From contig CAWEYT010000018.1 of assembly GCA_963813375.1 (NCBI GenBank), forward strand, positions 120,854 through 184,853: DNA of 64,000 bases, in the 5' to 3' direction. The notes under the pieces were generated by a model that had not been told where the DNA came from, searched no databases, and saw nothing but the letters and a program-made list of their open reading frames with translations. The position numbers and the translations under genes were made by a program. The DNA is from DASTFY01 sp963813375 (GTDB lineage Bacteria > Actinomycetota > Acidimicrobiia > Acidimicrobiales > Ilumatobacteraceae). Shown one piece after another: positions 28,008 through 37,537 of this stretch (its first letter is position 1; the number at the start of each line of letters is the position of its first letter).

Positions 28008-28013
28008 TAGATT
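28008..28013 (+). promoter_or_regulatory. -10 element, leaderless start
   Basis: TAGATT ends seven bases before GTG 28021, placing the transcript start at or near the start codon. No Shine-Dalgarno is visible for this gene. Confidence 0.45.
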
Positions 28014-28020
28014 GGCCGGC

Positions 28021-28594
28021 GTGCTCCTGGTGGTGCGACACGGCGAGACGGAGCCGAACGTATCGGGGCTGTTCCTCGGGCGAGCCGATCCGCCGCTGAC
28101 CGAGCTGGGCCGCCGCCAGGCGCGTGCCTTGGCGGCCGCACTGCCGACGTCCTGATGTCGTGATCTCGAGTCCTCTCGGACGGGCGCAGGAGACGGCGGC
28201 GGCGTTCGGTCAGCCGGTCGAGGTCGACGAGCGGTGGATCGAGCTCGACTACGGCGAGCTCGACGGCATGCCGCCCTCGGCCGTACCGCCAGCCATGCGG
28301 GAGCGCTGGGTCCACGACCCTTCGTTCGCGCCCCCGGGAGGCGAGTCGCTGGACACGCTGGCCGCTCGGGTCGGTGCCGCGTGTGACGAGCTCATCGAGC
28401 GGGCCGCGCAGTCCACGATCGTGGTCGTCAGCCACGTCAGCCCGATCAAGGCTGCGCTGGCCTGGGCCCTCGGTGCCCCGGTCGAGATCGCCTGGCGGAT
28501 GTACGTCGAGGACGCGGGCGTGTCGCGCATCGACTTGGGACCGGACGGCCCGGTGGTGCGCTGGTTCAACCGCGGCCTTCCGCCAGTTGACTGA
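28021..28594 (+). CDS. Histidine phosphatase family protein (phosphoglycerate mutase-like)
   Basis: About 190 residues. Phosphohistidine motif LLVVRHGETEPN at the very start, second His in VVVSHVSPIKAAL. A double-base site at 28147-28150 (Thr ACG+T) breaks the frame between ALPT and PDVVISSPLGRAQET. Substrate unknown; could be a phosphosugar or nucleotide phosphatase. Its 3' end overlaps the convergent glycosyltransferase by 29 bases. Confidence 0.85.
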
Positions 28595-29605
28595 GCGCGC
28601 CGAAGAAGCCGTCAGCGGTGTCACTCCAGGTGGGAAGGACGGAACCTCGGCGCCGGGAGGCCGCGGCCAGCTCGCGGCGCCACGCGTCGTCGGTGGACAG
28701 CCGTTCCAGCGCCCGGCCGAGACCGTCGACATCGCCCGGTGGGACGAGGCACCCCTCCCGCCCGTCCTCGACGAGCTCCGGCAGGCTTCCGGCGCGCCAA
28801 CCGACGATCGGGAGCCCGGCCGCCAGCGCCTCGCCGAAGACCATGCCGTACGTCTCGCCGGCGCTGGCCGACACGAACGCGTCGGCGCCGGCGTAGAGCC
28901 CGCCGACCTGGGCCGGTGCCAGCGGCCCGTGCACCACCACCCGCTCTGCGAGGTCCGGCGCGCGAAGGCGGGCGTGCACGCGCCGGCCATAGCCAGGGTC
29001 GACGTCCTCTCGCCCGACCAGGTGCAGGGTGACGCGGTCGCGGGGCAGGGCGGCGACGGCGTCCAACAGCTCGAGCACACCCTTGTTGGGCCACCAGTTG
29101 GCGACGTTGAGCAGCGCGATGCGGCACCCGCGACGGAGATCCTCACCCGTGGCCGGTGCGGCGCCCGGGATGTCGCACCCGGGCTCGACCACGCGGATCC
29201 GCTCGGCGGGGAGATGCCCAGCGGTCCACCAGCTCGCGGGCGAACGCCGTGGCCCGTGACCACCAGGAGGTCGCAGCGTCGGTAGAGCGCCAGATCGAGC
29301 GGTCGTTGGAGTGCGGTGCGGATCCGGCCGTGGTCGACACCACCGGGGCGCTGGTGGACGATGGCGGCGATGGGCCGTCGGCGATGGCTGGGCCGCACCA
29401 ACCAGGGGGCGACCGACCACGCCGTGAGGCTGTCCACGAGGACGACCCCACGCGCCCTTCGCAGCGGATCGCGGAGTCCACCGGCGGTGATCCGCTCGAC
29501 GACTGCGCCGTGCGCCGGGGCCTGCTCGGCCATCCGCTGGTGGTACAGGTGGCCGCCCGTCATCTGCGACGGCGAGCCGCGCGAGATGAGCGAGATGACG
29601 ACCAC
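28566..29605 (-). CDS. GT4-family glycosyltransferase
   Basis: 345 residues after repair. N-terminal SLISRGSPSQMTGGHLYHQRM resembles the acceptor-side Rossmann start. The C-terminal donor domain shows NVANWWPNKG and the EX7E motif ETYGMVFGE followed by ALAAGLPIVG. Double-base sites at 29248-29251 (CAC+G, His/Gln) and near 29225 (Arg CGC+T). Starts with GTG 29605. Reads in the same direction as, and downstream of, the PTPS and dehydrogenase genes, so the pathway product may be glycosylated. Confidence 0.82.
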
Positions 29606-29627
29606 GCCGGACCGCCCCCGATCCGGC

Positions 29628-30005
29628 TCAGTCCAGTCGGGCGCTGTATCCACCGAACGCGAGTGGCGACTCCCAGACCCGGACCGACAGCTGTTCGGCC
29701 CCCGTTCCCTGGATGGCGTCGGCCAGGAAGTCGTGGGCCCACCGCGCGAACACCTCCACCGTCACGGCCTCGGCATCATCGGGGCGGATCACCTCGAGGT
29801 TCTTGCCGGCCACGGTCGCGTGGACCCGCTGCAGCGCGGCGTCGAGGATGTCGAGATCGCACACCATGCCGCGGTCGTCGAGCTTCTCCCTCTCGACCAC
29901 CACATCGAGCCGGTAGTCGTGCTCGTGGAGCTCCCCCTCCGGGCCCTCCACACCGGGCATGACGTGCTGGGCAGTGAACTCGATGGCGGTGCCGACCTGG
30001 AACAT
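29628..30005 (-). CDS. 6-pyruvoyl/6-carboxy-tetrahydropterin synthase homologue, Cys replaced by Glu
   Basis: 125 residues of the T-fold family. Zinc histidines H14, H27 and H29 (HEHDY) are present. The catalytic Cys expected four residues before H27 is Glu23 instead. That excludes ordinary QueD chemistry and recalls PTPS-III enzymes, which make 6-hydroxymethyl-dihydropterin. Other conserved parts: GMVCDLDIL and VRVWESP. It lies 4 bases after the dehydrogenase stop, in the same operon, with the glycosyltransferase behind it. Confidence 0.85.
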   Translation of the reverse strand: MFQVGTAIEFTAQHVMPGVEGPEGELHEHDYRLDVVVEREKLDDRGMVCDLDILDAALQRVHATVAGKNLEVIRPDDAEAVTVEVFARWAHDFLADAIQGTGAEQLSVRVWESPLAFGGYSARLD

Positions 30006-30009
30006 TCGC

Positions 30010-31001
30010 CTATCGATAGCCCAACGCGGCGTGGATCAACCCTTCCGTGCCGGCATCGATGGCGGCGTAGGCCTCGCCGGCCTCCTCGAACGGGAACGTG
30101 TGGGTCGCCAGCCGATCGAGCGGGAGCTCGCCGAGGAGCTCGATCACGGCGCGCCGCCGGGTCTCCGGGTTCCAGCGGCTCGCCAGGTGCGCGGGGATCG
30201 TCGAGACCTGCGTGCTGCGGATCGTGAGGCGGCGGCGGTGGAACTCGGCCCCGAGGGGCAGGGTGACCTCCTTCGTCCCGTACCAGGACGCCACGAGCAC
30301 CGTGCCCTCGTGCGCGAGCAGGCTCAGCGCGCCCCGGAGGGCGTCAGGGCTCCCCGCAGCGTCGACGACCAGGGGCACCAGCTTCTGCCGGCCGTCGGCC
30401 TGGAGCGCCGAGGGCAGGGCTTCCGGAGCGACGGCCATCACCCCGAGATCGTCCGCGGCGGACCTCCGCCAGTCGCGGGGCTCGACAGCGAGGACGTGCG
30501 CGCCTGCTCTCTGCAGCAGCAATGACGTGAGGGCGCCGACAGCGCCGAGCCCGAGAACCACGACCGTCTCACCCAGGTGGGGTCCGGCGTCCAGCGTGAT
30601 CTGCAGCGCCGTCTCGACCAGTGGGAACAGCGTCGCCTCTCGCGGCTGCGATCGAGCCGACCGCGACCAGATTGCTCCCGCGAGCCACGAAGGAGTCCTG
30701 GTGAGGCTGAAAGGCGAAGACGACCGCGCCTTCGTCGAGCTCGCACCGGCTCTCCTCCACGACTCCGACACAGCTGTACCCGTATCGGAACGGGAAACGT
30801 GAACGTGCCGCCCAGAGCGCCGATCGTCTCGTCGACGGGCAGCGCAGGATCGAGCTCGCCCCGATACGCCAGCATCTCGGTACCACCACTGATCCCCGAG
30901 AAGGTGGTGCGGACCCGGACCTCGCCCTCCTCGACGGGGTGCGGCGGTTCCGTCCTCACGGTCACTGATCGAGGACCGTCGAACCAGAGAGCTCTCGTCA
31001 T
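30010..31001 (-). CDS. Medium-chain (zinc-alcohol type) dehydrogenase without structural zinc
   Basis: 329 residues after repair. TTFSGISGGTEMLAYRG replaces the usual GICGTD zinc motif, and the Cys4 structural zinc loop is absent. NAD(P) site VVVLGLGAVGALTSLLLQRA. Double-base sites at 30791-30794 (Pro CCC+G) and 30640-30643 (Ala GCG+A). This subtype is typical next to PTPS homologues in actinobacteria. Divergent from the GTP cyclohydrolase gene, 45 bases apart, so probably co-regulated. Confidence 0.8.
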
Positions 31002-31046
31002 GGGTTCAGTTTGCCCACGGCGTGCGGTGGGTAGCCCAGCCGCCGC

Positions 31047-32367
31047 ATGTTGACCGCCGAGGCCGTGCGCGTTCCGCTCCCGACCCCTTACGGGGTGTTC
31101 GAGGTCCACGCCTTCGAGCGACCCTCCGGTCATGTCTACGTGGCGATGGTGCTCGGGGAGATCGGGAACGGCGAGGACGTGCTCGTCCGGCTGCACTCCG
31201 AGTGCCTCACCGGTGATGCGCTGGGGTCGTTGCGCTGCGACTGCGGCGTCCAGTTGCGACACACGCTGCGAACCATCGCGGCGGAGCGGCGCGGCATCCT
31301 GCTCTACACCACCGGTCATGAGGGCAGGGGTATCGGCCTCGTCAACAAGCTCCGGGCGTATGTGGCCCAGGACGGCGGCGCGGACACGGTGGATGCGAAC
31401 CTGGCCCTCGGGCTGCCCGTGGACTCACGCGAGTACGCGGAGTCAGCCGAGGTGCTCGCCGCGCTCGGCGTCCGGACGATCCGCCTGATGACCAACAACC
31501 CGCGCAAGGTCAGCGGGCTTCGAGCGGCCAACGGTGTGCGCGTCGACGCGGTGGTGCCGGTGGCGACCGCGCCCCACCACCGCAATCTCGCCTACCTGAC
31601 CACGAAAGCGCAGCGTCTCGATCACACGCTGCCGACCGGGCTGAACGGACCGGCCGATCAGGCCCAGCAGCCGTTCGACGCGATGGCGCTGCTCGGCGAG
31701 GTCCGGCCCCGACCTGAGCGGCCGTTCGTCGTACTCAAGTACGCGCAGTCCCTCGACGGGCGGATCGCCACGTCGACGGGGGACTCCAAGTGGATCAGCG
31801 GTGAGCCCGAGCGTCAGCTCTCGCACGCACTGCGCGCGGCATGTGATGCCGTGATGGTCGGCATCGGCACCGTCATCGCCGACGACCCCGAGCTCACCGT
31901 GCGAATGGTGCCGGGAGCCTCACCGATGCGCGTGGTGCTCGACACCAGCCTGCGTCTCCCTGTCGAAGCCAAGGTCGTCCGCAGCGATGCCGCGACGACC
32001 GTGATCACCTCCGACCGATCGGATGAGGGTCGGCGGTCCGTGCTGCGCACGCGAGGGGTCCGAGTGGAGGTCGTCGCCGAACGGGACGGCCGCGTCGACC
32101 TCTCCGAGCGCGCTGGCGGCGTTGCGGGCCGGGGGCACGGAGTCCGTCCTGGTCGAGGGTGGCTCGACCGTCATCACCGCGCTGCTCGCCGCTGGGGTCG
32201 TGGATCGCCTCATCGTCGCCATCGCTCCGATGGTCATGGGGGCCGGGACCCAAGCAGTCAACAGCCTCGGGGTCGAGCGCGTGATCGACAGCATCCGACT
32301 CGAGAACCGGATGATCGTTCCCGCGGGCGACGACGTCGTGCTCGGCTGGGACGTCGTGTCGTCCTAG
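31047..32367 (+). CDS. GTP cyclohydrolase II - RibD-type reductase fusion
   Basis: 439 residues after repair. Residues 1-200: GTP cyclohydrolase II with zinc Cys53, Cys64, Cys66 (HSECLTGDALGSLRCDCG), GHEGRGIGL and Tyr105 in KLRAY. Residues 226-439: RibD C-terminal reductase (LKYAQSLDGRIATSTGDSKWI, GIGTVIADDPELTVR, SVLVEGGSTVI). No deaminase domain and no DHBP synthase. It would open GTP to a diaminopyrimidine and reduce its ribosyl chain. Double-base site at 32106-32109 (GAG+C). May serve riboflavin/F420 or a separate product; context favours the latter. Confidence 0.88.
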
Positions 32368-32404
32368 CAACCACGGAAGGCCGGACCGCGGGAGACTGAC
32401 GGCC

Positions 32405-33214
32405 ATGGATCGCCGATCGCTCTCGCCCCGAACCGGATCGGCGCCGCTGGTCCCCGTCGTGGGGATGGGGACGTCGGAGACGCTCGACACCGACGACATC
32501 GCGGCGGCTCGGGCCGTCGTGGACGCCGCGCTGGCCGCCGGCTCGACGTTGTTCGACTCCTCCCCGATGTACGGCGCGGCTGAGCGGGTGCTCGGCACCT
32601 GCCTGGACGGCCGGCGCGCTGATGCCATCGTCGCCACCAAGGTGTGGACGGACGACGATGCCACGGCCGAGCGCCAGATCGATGCATCACTCGGCTTCTA
32701 CGGTGGTCACGTCGAGCTGTTGCAGGTGCACAATCTGGTCGGTTGGCGCACTCGCCTCGACCAGCTGGAAGCGCGGCGTGACCGCGGCCAGATCACGCTG
32801 ATCGGTGCCACGCACTGGCGCTCCGAGGCGTTCTCCGACCTGGAGGTCGTGATGCGTACGGGCCGCGTGGACACGATCCAGGTGCCGTACAACCCGATCG
32901 AGCGGGAGGTCGAGGAGCGCATCCTGCCGCTCGCCATGGAGCTCGGCATCGGGGTACTGGTGATGCGACCGTTCGCCAAGGCCGCGCTGCTCGCCCGCAC
33001 GCCCGACGGGGCGATGCTGTCGGACCTGGACGGCACCGGCATCACCACGATGGCGCAGGCGCTGTTGGCGTGGGGGCTGTCACACCCGGCGATCAGCTCG
33101 TCGATCCCGGCCACCTCACGCCCAGAGCGGGCGGTCGAGAACGCCGCCGCCGGAGAAGTCCCAACACTGGACGACGAGCAACGTGGTCTCATCGCCGGCT
33201 GGTTCAGCGCCTGA
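32405..33214 (+). CDS. Aldo/keto reductase
   Basis: 269 residues, TIM barrel. FDSSPMYGAAERVLG carries the catalytic Asp and Tyr, VATKVWTD the Lys, and LQVHNL replaces the usual His segment. The NADP-binding end SIPATSRPERAVENA is present. Frame is intact. Substrate unknown. Follows the cyclohydrolase by 37 bases and may be co-transcribed. Confidence 0.88.
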   Translation: MDRRSLSPRTGSAPLVPVVGMGTSETLDTDDIAAARAVVDAALAAGSTLFDSSPMYGAAERVLGTCLDGRRADAIVATKVWTDDDATAERQIDASLGFYGGHVELLQVHNLVGWRTRLDQLEARRDRGQITLIGATHWRSEAFSDLEVVMRTGRVDTIQVPYNPIEREVEERILPLAMELGIGVLVMRPFAKAALLARTPDGAMLSDLDGTGITTMAQALLAWGLSHPAISSSIPATSRPERAVENAAAGEVPTLDDEQRGLIAGWFSA

Positions 33215-33267
33215 CGGGCACGCTCGCCCAAGCGGAGCAGGGACGACGTAGCTCGCCGGTCAGGGGT

Positions 33268-34044
33268 TCACGGCTTCGTGCCGATGTAGCCGAACAGCTC
33301 GATCTGGCCGCGCAGCGGCACACCGTCGACGACGTGCTCGCGGGCCAGCTCGGCGGCGCGCTCCAGGAAGACGTGCTCGCCGATGTTCTGCATGGCTTCG
33401 TAGGCAGGCCCGGTCGACGCGATCCCTCTCGCGTAGGTCTCAGGATCCGGGTACTCGATGGCGAACGGCACGACGAAGCGTTCCGCCGGTTCGAAGCCGC
33501 TGTCCCTCAGGAAGGCCTCGCCGACGCCAGGCCAACCGAGGGACACCATGTCGGCCTGGTGGTCGACCTTGTCGGTCGTCGCCCATCGGAACGGTGCGAA
33601 CATCCAGGCGCCGGGGGACTTGCCGACGTCACCCCACACCGTCATCGCGAACCGGCCGCCCGTTCGCAGGACGCGCCGGATCTCAGCCATCGCTCGTGGG
33701 GTGGTGCCCCAGATGCCCCGGAAGCTCGTCGCCACGTCGAAGCTCGCATCGTCCCACGGCAGGGCGTTCATGTCGCCGACCCGAATGTCGCTCTCAGGGT
33801 TCCGGTATCGAGCGATGGCCACCAACCGCGGCGACGCGTCGATTCCGCTGCATCGTGCACCACGCATCCGCGCCAGCTCGATGGCCAACCCTGATCCGCA
33901 CGCAACATCGAGCACTCGCTCCGCGTCGCCCAAGCCGAGGCGTGAGTGCAGGAAGACGTACTCACGGCAGTGGCTGGGCTCGGCGACGGTCGCGAAGTCG
34001 ACCGCCTTACGACCCCAGCCCTCGTCCACCATCTCCCAGCTCAT
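33268..34044 (-). CDS. Class I SAM-dependent methyltransferase
   Basis: 258 residues. SAM motif I VLDVACGSGLAIELA, then GIDASPRLVAIA, and motif II/III DMNALPWDDASFDVATS. The N-terminus EMVDEGWGRKAVDFATVAEP is typical of actinobacterial small-molecule methyltransferases (UbiE-like). ATG 34044 follows GGTGGG. Convergent with the aldo/keto reductase. Substrate unknown. Confidence 0.85.
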   Translation of the reverse strand: MSWEMVDEGWGRKAVDFATVAEPSHCREYVFLHSRLGLGDAERVLDVACGSGLAIELARMRGARCSGIDASPRLVAIARYRNPESDIRVGDMNALPWDDASFDVATSFRGIWGTTPRAMAEIRRVLRTGGRFAMTVWGDVGKSPGAWMFAPFRWATTDKVDHQADMVSLGWPGVGEAFLRDSGFEPAERFVVPFAIEYPDPETYARGIASTGPAYEAMQNIGEHVFLERAAELAREHVVDGVPLRGQIELFGYIGTKP

Positions 34045-34072
34045 CGGTCCCACCCCCCAAATATGACGCCGA

Positions 34073-35033
34073 TCACCCGAGGAGCTTGTCGGCCTCGGCG
34101 ACGACGCGCGCGAGAACCTTCGCCGCGGGTTCGACCGCATGCACCGCACCGACACCATCGCCGGCGTAGAGAGCCATCGCCTCGATCTGTCCTTGAAACG
34201 CCACGGTCGGCGGTGGAATCGCGAAGCGGGGCAACTCGATCTGGTCGGCGCCCAGCTGCATCTGTCCGATCGGACCATCCGGGAGCGTCGCGAGCCGCCT
34301 CGAGTGCGCTGCGCAGTACCCGGCTCGGTCGCGGTCCTTCAGGCCACATGACCGAGAACTCCTCGGTCACCACGGTGTCCCCGCCGCTGGCCGCGACCAG
34401 TGCAGCCTTGTACCGCGGATGAGCACCGGACTCCTCGGTCGCGACGAACGCTGTGCCCATCCGCACGCCTGAGGCGCCCGCCGCGAGTGCGGCGGCAAGC
34501 CCACGGCCCGTCGCGATGCCGCCCGCGGCGAGCACTGGCACGACGGCGCCGACCGCGTCGAGCACGTCGAACAGCAACGGCCACAACGGGCGCCCACCGT
34601 GGAGGCGACCGCCCCCTTCGATCCCACGCACCACCAGCAGGTCGACCCCGGCATCGATGGCCCTTCGTGCATCCTCGACCGAACCGACCTGCCAGGCGAC
34701 TGCTACCCCATGCACCTTCGCCCGCCCGACGAGCTCCGGATCTGGGCTGGCATGGTAGAAGTCGACCAGGCGGCCCCGTTCGGCCGCGATCGTCACGGTC
34801 GCAGGGTCGGACATCAGCGGTACCAGGAAGTTCACTCCCAGCGGAGCGACGTCGGCCAACGCATCGAGCTGCTCGGCGACCGCGCCGGGAGGTTGCAGCG
34901 GAAAGGCCGCCATGCCCATCGCTCCTGCCCCGACGACGGCCCGGATCAGCGCACCTGTGCCGATGCCACCCATCGGTGCCAGTTGCACCGGGACATTGCA
35001 GCCGACCAGCTCGGTGAATCGTGTCGCACGCAT
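34073..35033 (-). CDS. Nitronate monooxygenase-like FMN enzyme
   Basis: About 319 residues after repair. APMGGIGTGALIRAVVGAG is the FMN-barrel start; AAGGIATGRGLAAALAAGA and VRMGTAFVATEES the phosphate-binding end; GGRLHGGRP lacks the usual catalytic HG pair of class I enzymes at GGH. A double-base site at 34294-34297 (Ala GCT+C) leads into ATLPDGPIGQMQLG, then EAMALYAGDGVGAV. Members oxidise nitronates; many relatives have other roles. Confidence 0.83.
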
Positions 35034-35046
35034 CGCAGTCAGCGAT

Positions 35047-35244
35047 TCACTGCCGCGCCCATGACGCAAGTTCGCGCTGAAAGCGCTTGAACAGGTCGTC
35101 AGCCGGCGTGTCGTACTCAGCGATCTGAGCGCGAGCGACGTTCGGCTCCAGCAGCCGCTGTTGACGGGCCGTGATGTAGGAAGCGATCAAGCCCGCCGCC
35201 GCCCCGATGAGGGCGGCGACCAATCCGATGACAGCGGTCCCCAC
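35047..35244 (-). CDS. Small single-TM protein, unknown
   Basis: 65 residues. One N-terminal helix (about residues 4-27: VIGLVAALIGAAAGLIASYI) and a basic-then-acidic amphipathic tail ending DDLFKRFQRELASWARQ. No family recognised. Lies 13 bases upstream of the nitronate monooxygenase start and 34 bases downstream of the GerW-like gene, all on the same strand. Confidence 0.6.
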   Translation of the reverse strand: MGTAVIGLVAALIGAAAGLIASYITARQQRLLEPNVARAQIAEYDTPADDLFKRFQRELASWARQ

Positions 35245-35278
35245 GAGTGCGCAGTCTGGTCCATCGACCCCTCTGTCG

Positions 35279-35626
35279 CTACCGACCTCGCCGAAGCACG
35301 CTCCGCGCCACCAACAGCATGACGATCGCCACGATCTGCCCGCCGAGGATCACTCGATTGACATCGACCGCCGGTTGCCAGCGCACCCTGGCGCCCTCGA
35401 TGACGTAGACGCCCGCCGGCTTCGCCGAGAGGCCGAACCCGCCCCCGGAGCCCGAGCCCGATCCTGTCCCGTCCGGCGTCTCGCCCTCCCCTCGACCACC
35501 ACCAGCACCGCCGCGTATCGAGGCGGTCGGAATGACGGTCACGCCGTCGCGCTCGTATGGCTCGCCGAACACCCGCGTCACGGTGAGCGCGTCCCTGGCC
35601 TGTTGCATCAACTCGTTCGGGTCCAT
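35279..35626 (-). CDS. GerW/YtfJ family protein with C-terminal TM helix
   Basis: 115 residues. Starts MDPNELMQQARDALTVTRVFGEPYERDGVTVIPTA-like, continues into a glycine/serine-rich loop (SGSGSGGGFGLSAKPAGVYV), and ends in VILGGQIVAIVMLLVARSV plus RRGR, a tail anchor. The family is linked to sporulation in Firmicutes, but actinobacterial members occur in non-sporulating species with unknown role. Between two small uncharacterised genes. Confidence 0.8.
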   Translation of the reverse strand: MDPNELMQQARDALTVTRVFGEPYERDGVTVIPTASIRGGAGGGRGEGETPDGTGSGSGSGGGFGLSAKPAGVYVIEGARVRWQPAVDVNRVILGGQIVAIVMLLVARSVLRRGR

Positions 35627-35685
35627 CGTTTCGCTCCCGATTCAGGGCGTGGCGTCGCGTCGCTCGACGTCGGGCCCTTCAGACG

Positions 35686-35961
35686 TCAGCCTGAATCACG
35701 GTCCTTCAACCGGCCCGCCTCGATCGCGTTCACCGGGTTCCGCATCGGGTCGCCCGGCGCAGCCAACGACTCCTGGAACAACGTGATGGCGTGGAGCTGG
35801 CCGGTCTCACCGAGGCCGGCGCCCATGATCCGGTTCAGCGACGGTGCCAGGTCGTTGTACCGACTCAGGAGCGTGTCCGCCACGATCTCGCTCTCCGTAC
35901 GGTTCTCGGGCAGCGTGACAACGGGCTTCTTCTTCGTGGAACGCTTGACTGGGGTCGACAT
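35686..35961 (-). CDS. Small hydrophilic protein, unknown
   Basis: 91 residues, mostly helical by composition. Lysine-rich start (VKRSTKKKPVVTLPENRT), then LLSRYNDLAPSLNRIMGAGL and NPVNAIEAGRLKDR. No family recognised. First gene of the minus-strand run that includes the GerW-like protein; divergent from the DUF2252 gene across 190 bases. Confidence 0.6.
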   Translation of the reverse strand: MSTPVKRSTKKKPVVTLPENRTESEIVADTLLSRYNDLAPSLNRIMGAGLGETGQLHAITLFQESLAAPGDPMRNPVNAIEAGRLKDRDSG

Positions 35962-36081
35962 CGGAACCTTCGTTCGGGCTGAGGTGGACGACCCTCAGAA
36001 GCTGACGAAGGGACCGAGCACGCGGAAGCACCAGGCTACCGGCGCCGCCCCCGAATCTGGGTCGTCGGCTGTCCGGACCGC

Positions 36082-36108
36082 TTGTGAGCGGGGGTCCGTA
36101 GCTAGGGT
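36082..36108 (+). promoter_or_regulatory. Possible promoter of the DUF2252 gene
   Basis: TTGTGA (36082-36087) and TAGGGT (36103-36108) are 15 bases apart, upstream of the ATG at 36152. The remaining divergent gap 35962-36081 shows no other clear signal. Confidence 0.35.
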
Positions 36109-36151
36109 CGGAAGGGCCGCAGCCATGCCACCGGGCAGGGGGAAGGCTTCC

Positions 36152-37513
36152 ATGAGTGTGATGGGGAGTCCGGACCATCCGTCCCTCGAGGAGCGCCGGA
36201 CGATCGGACGGGCAGCTCGGGCGCGACTGCCTCGCAAGGATGCGGGTGATTGGGACCCCGACGGGCGCGGCCATGACGCCCTGCGCACCGTGCTCGCCCA
36301 GAACGCCGAGCGCGCCCCTGACTTGGTGCCCATCCGCCACGGCCGCATGGCGGCCTCGCCCTGGACCTACCACCGCGGTGCCGCGGCCGTCATGGCCGCC
36401 GACCTCGCCTCACGACCTGACAGCGGTTTGACCGTGCAGTTGTGCGGTGACGCTCATGTCCTCAACTTCGGCTTGTGGGCCACGCCCGAACGGCAGCTCT
36501 CGTTCGACCTCCGTGACTTCGACGAGACCCTCCCAGGACCGTTCGAGTGGGATCTGATGCGGATGGTTGCGAGCCTGCAGGTGCTCGCCCGCGAGGAGGG
36601 GCTGAAGCACGCGAGCGAAGCTGGCCGGGCCGTAAGCGCCGCGCTCGACGGGTACCGCAGCGGGATCTCTCAGTACGCCGATGCCCGGTTCCTCGACGTC
36701 TGGTACGAACAGATCACGGCCGACGATCTGCTCAGCGTGGTTGTGGCCGAGGAGCGGGCGGACATCTCAGCGAGGCTCCACAAGCGAGCGAGGAAGCGGT
36801 CGAACCTCGGTGCGGCGAAGAAGTTCACCGAGGTGGTCGACGGTTGCGTTCGCCTGGTCGAGGCACCGCCGTTTCGCGTTCGGGATGACCTTGCGGATCG
36901 AGCCGTCGTCGAGGAGGTCTTCGCGGCGTATCGCTCGTCGTTGCCGGAGGAGCGGCGCTACCTCCTCGACCGGTACTTCTTGGTGGATGTCGTCCGCCAG
37001 GTGGTGGGTGTGGGCAGCGTTGGGATGCGCGTGTACCTCCTGCTGCTCCAAGGCGCACGCTCGGACGATCTGCTCTTCCTGCAGGTCAAGCAAGCGGGAC
37101 CGTCCGTGTACGAGGCCTTCCTCGAGCCAAGTCGCTACCCGAACCACGGCCAGCGAGTGACGGTGGGCCGGCGCTTCATCCAGAGCTCCACCGACATCTT
37201 CGTCGGCTGGACCAGCGTGCAGGGCGTCGACTTCTACGTCCGCCAGTTCCGCGACATGAAGGTGATCCCGTCGAGCGCGCAGGTGACACCGTGGCTCCGC
37301 CAGTTCGCCCGCAAGTGCGGCCTGGTCCTCGCCCGTGCCCATGCCACCACCGGTGATGCAGCGGCCATCGACGCCTATCTCGGCAAGGGCCGGGCGTTCG
37401 ACGCGGCGATGGTGACCTTCGCCTCCGCCTACGCCGATCAGAACCAGCGCGACCATGCCCAACTCGTCGCCGCCATCCGCGACGGCGAGATCGACAGCGC
37501 GCCAGGCTGGTGA
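36152..37513 (+). CDS. DUF2252 family protein (kinase-like fold)
   Basis: 453 residues. Conserved segments: RHGRMAASPWTYHRGAAAVM, LCGDAHVLNFGLWATPERQ, DLRDFDETLPGPFEWDLMR (like the Mg-binding region of aminoglycoside kinases), YLLLLQGARSDDLLFLQVKQA and VGWTSVQGVDFYVRQFRDMK. The fold is related to protein-kinase-like phosphotransferases, but no substrate is known. ATG 36152 is chosen with AGGGGGAAGG upstream; an ATG at 36125 is in frame. Confidence 0.85.
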   Translation: MSVMGSPDHPSLEERRTIGRAARARLPRKDAGDWDPDGRGHDALRTVLAQNAERAPDLVPIRHGRMAASPWTYHRGAAAVMAADLASRPDSGLTVQLCGDAHVLNFGLWATPERQLSFDLRDFDETLPGPFEWDLMRMVASLQVLAREEGLKHASEAGRAVSAALDGYRSGISQYADARFLDVWYEQITADDLLSVVVAEERADISARLHKRARKRSNLGAAKKFTEVVDGCVRLVEAPPFRVRDDLADRAVVEEVFAAYRSSLPEERRYLLDRYFLVDVVRQVVGVGSVGMRVYLLLLQGARSDDLLFLQVKQAGPSVYEAFLEPSRYPNHGQRVTVGRRFIQSSTDIFVGWTSVQGVDFYVRQFRDMKVIPSSAQVTPWLRQFARKCGLVLARAHATTGDAAAIDAYLGKGRAFDAAMVTFASAYADQNQRDHAQLVAAIRDGEIDSAPGW

Positions 37514-37537
37514 CGCCCGGACCGGCCGTCGACCGGG

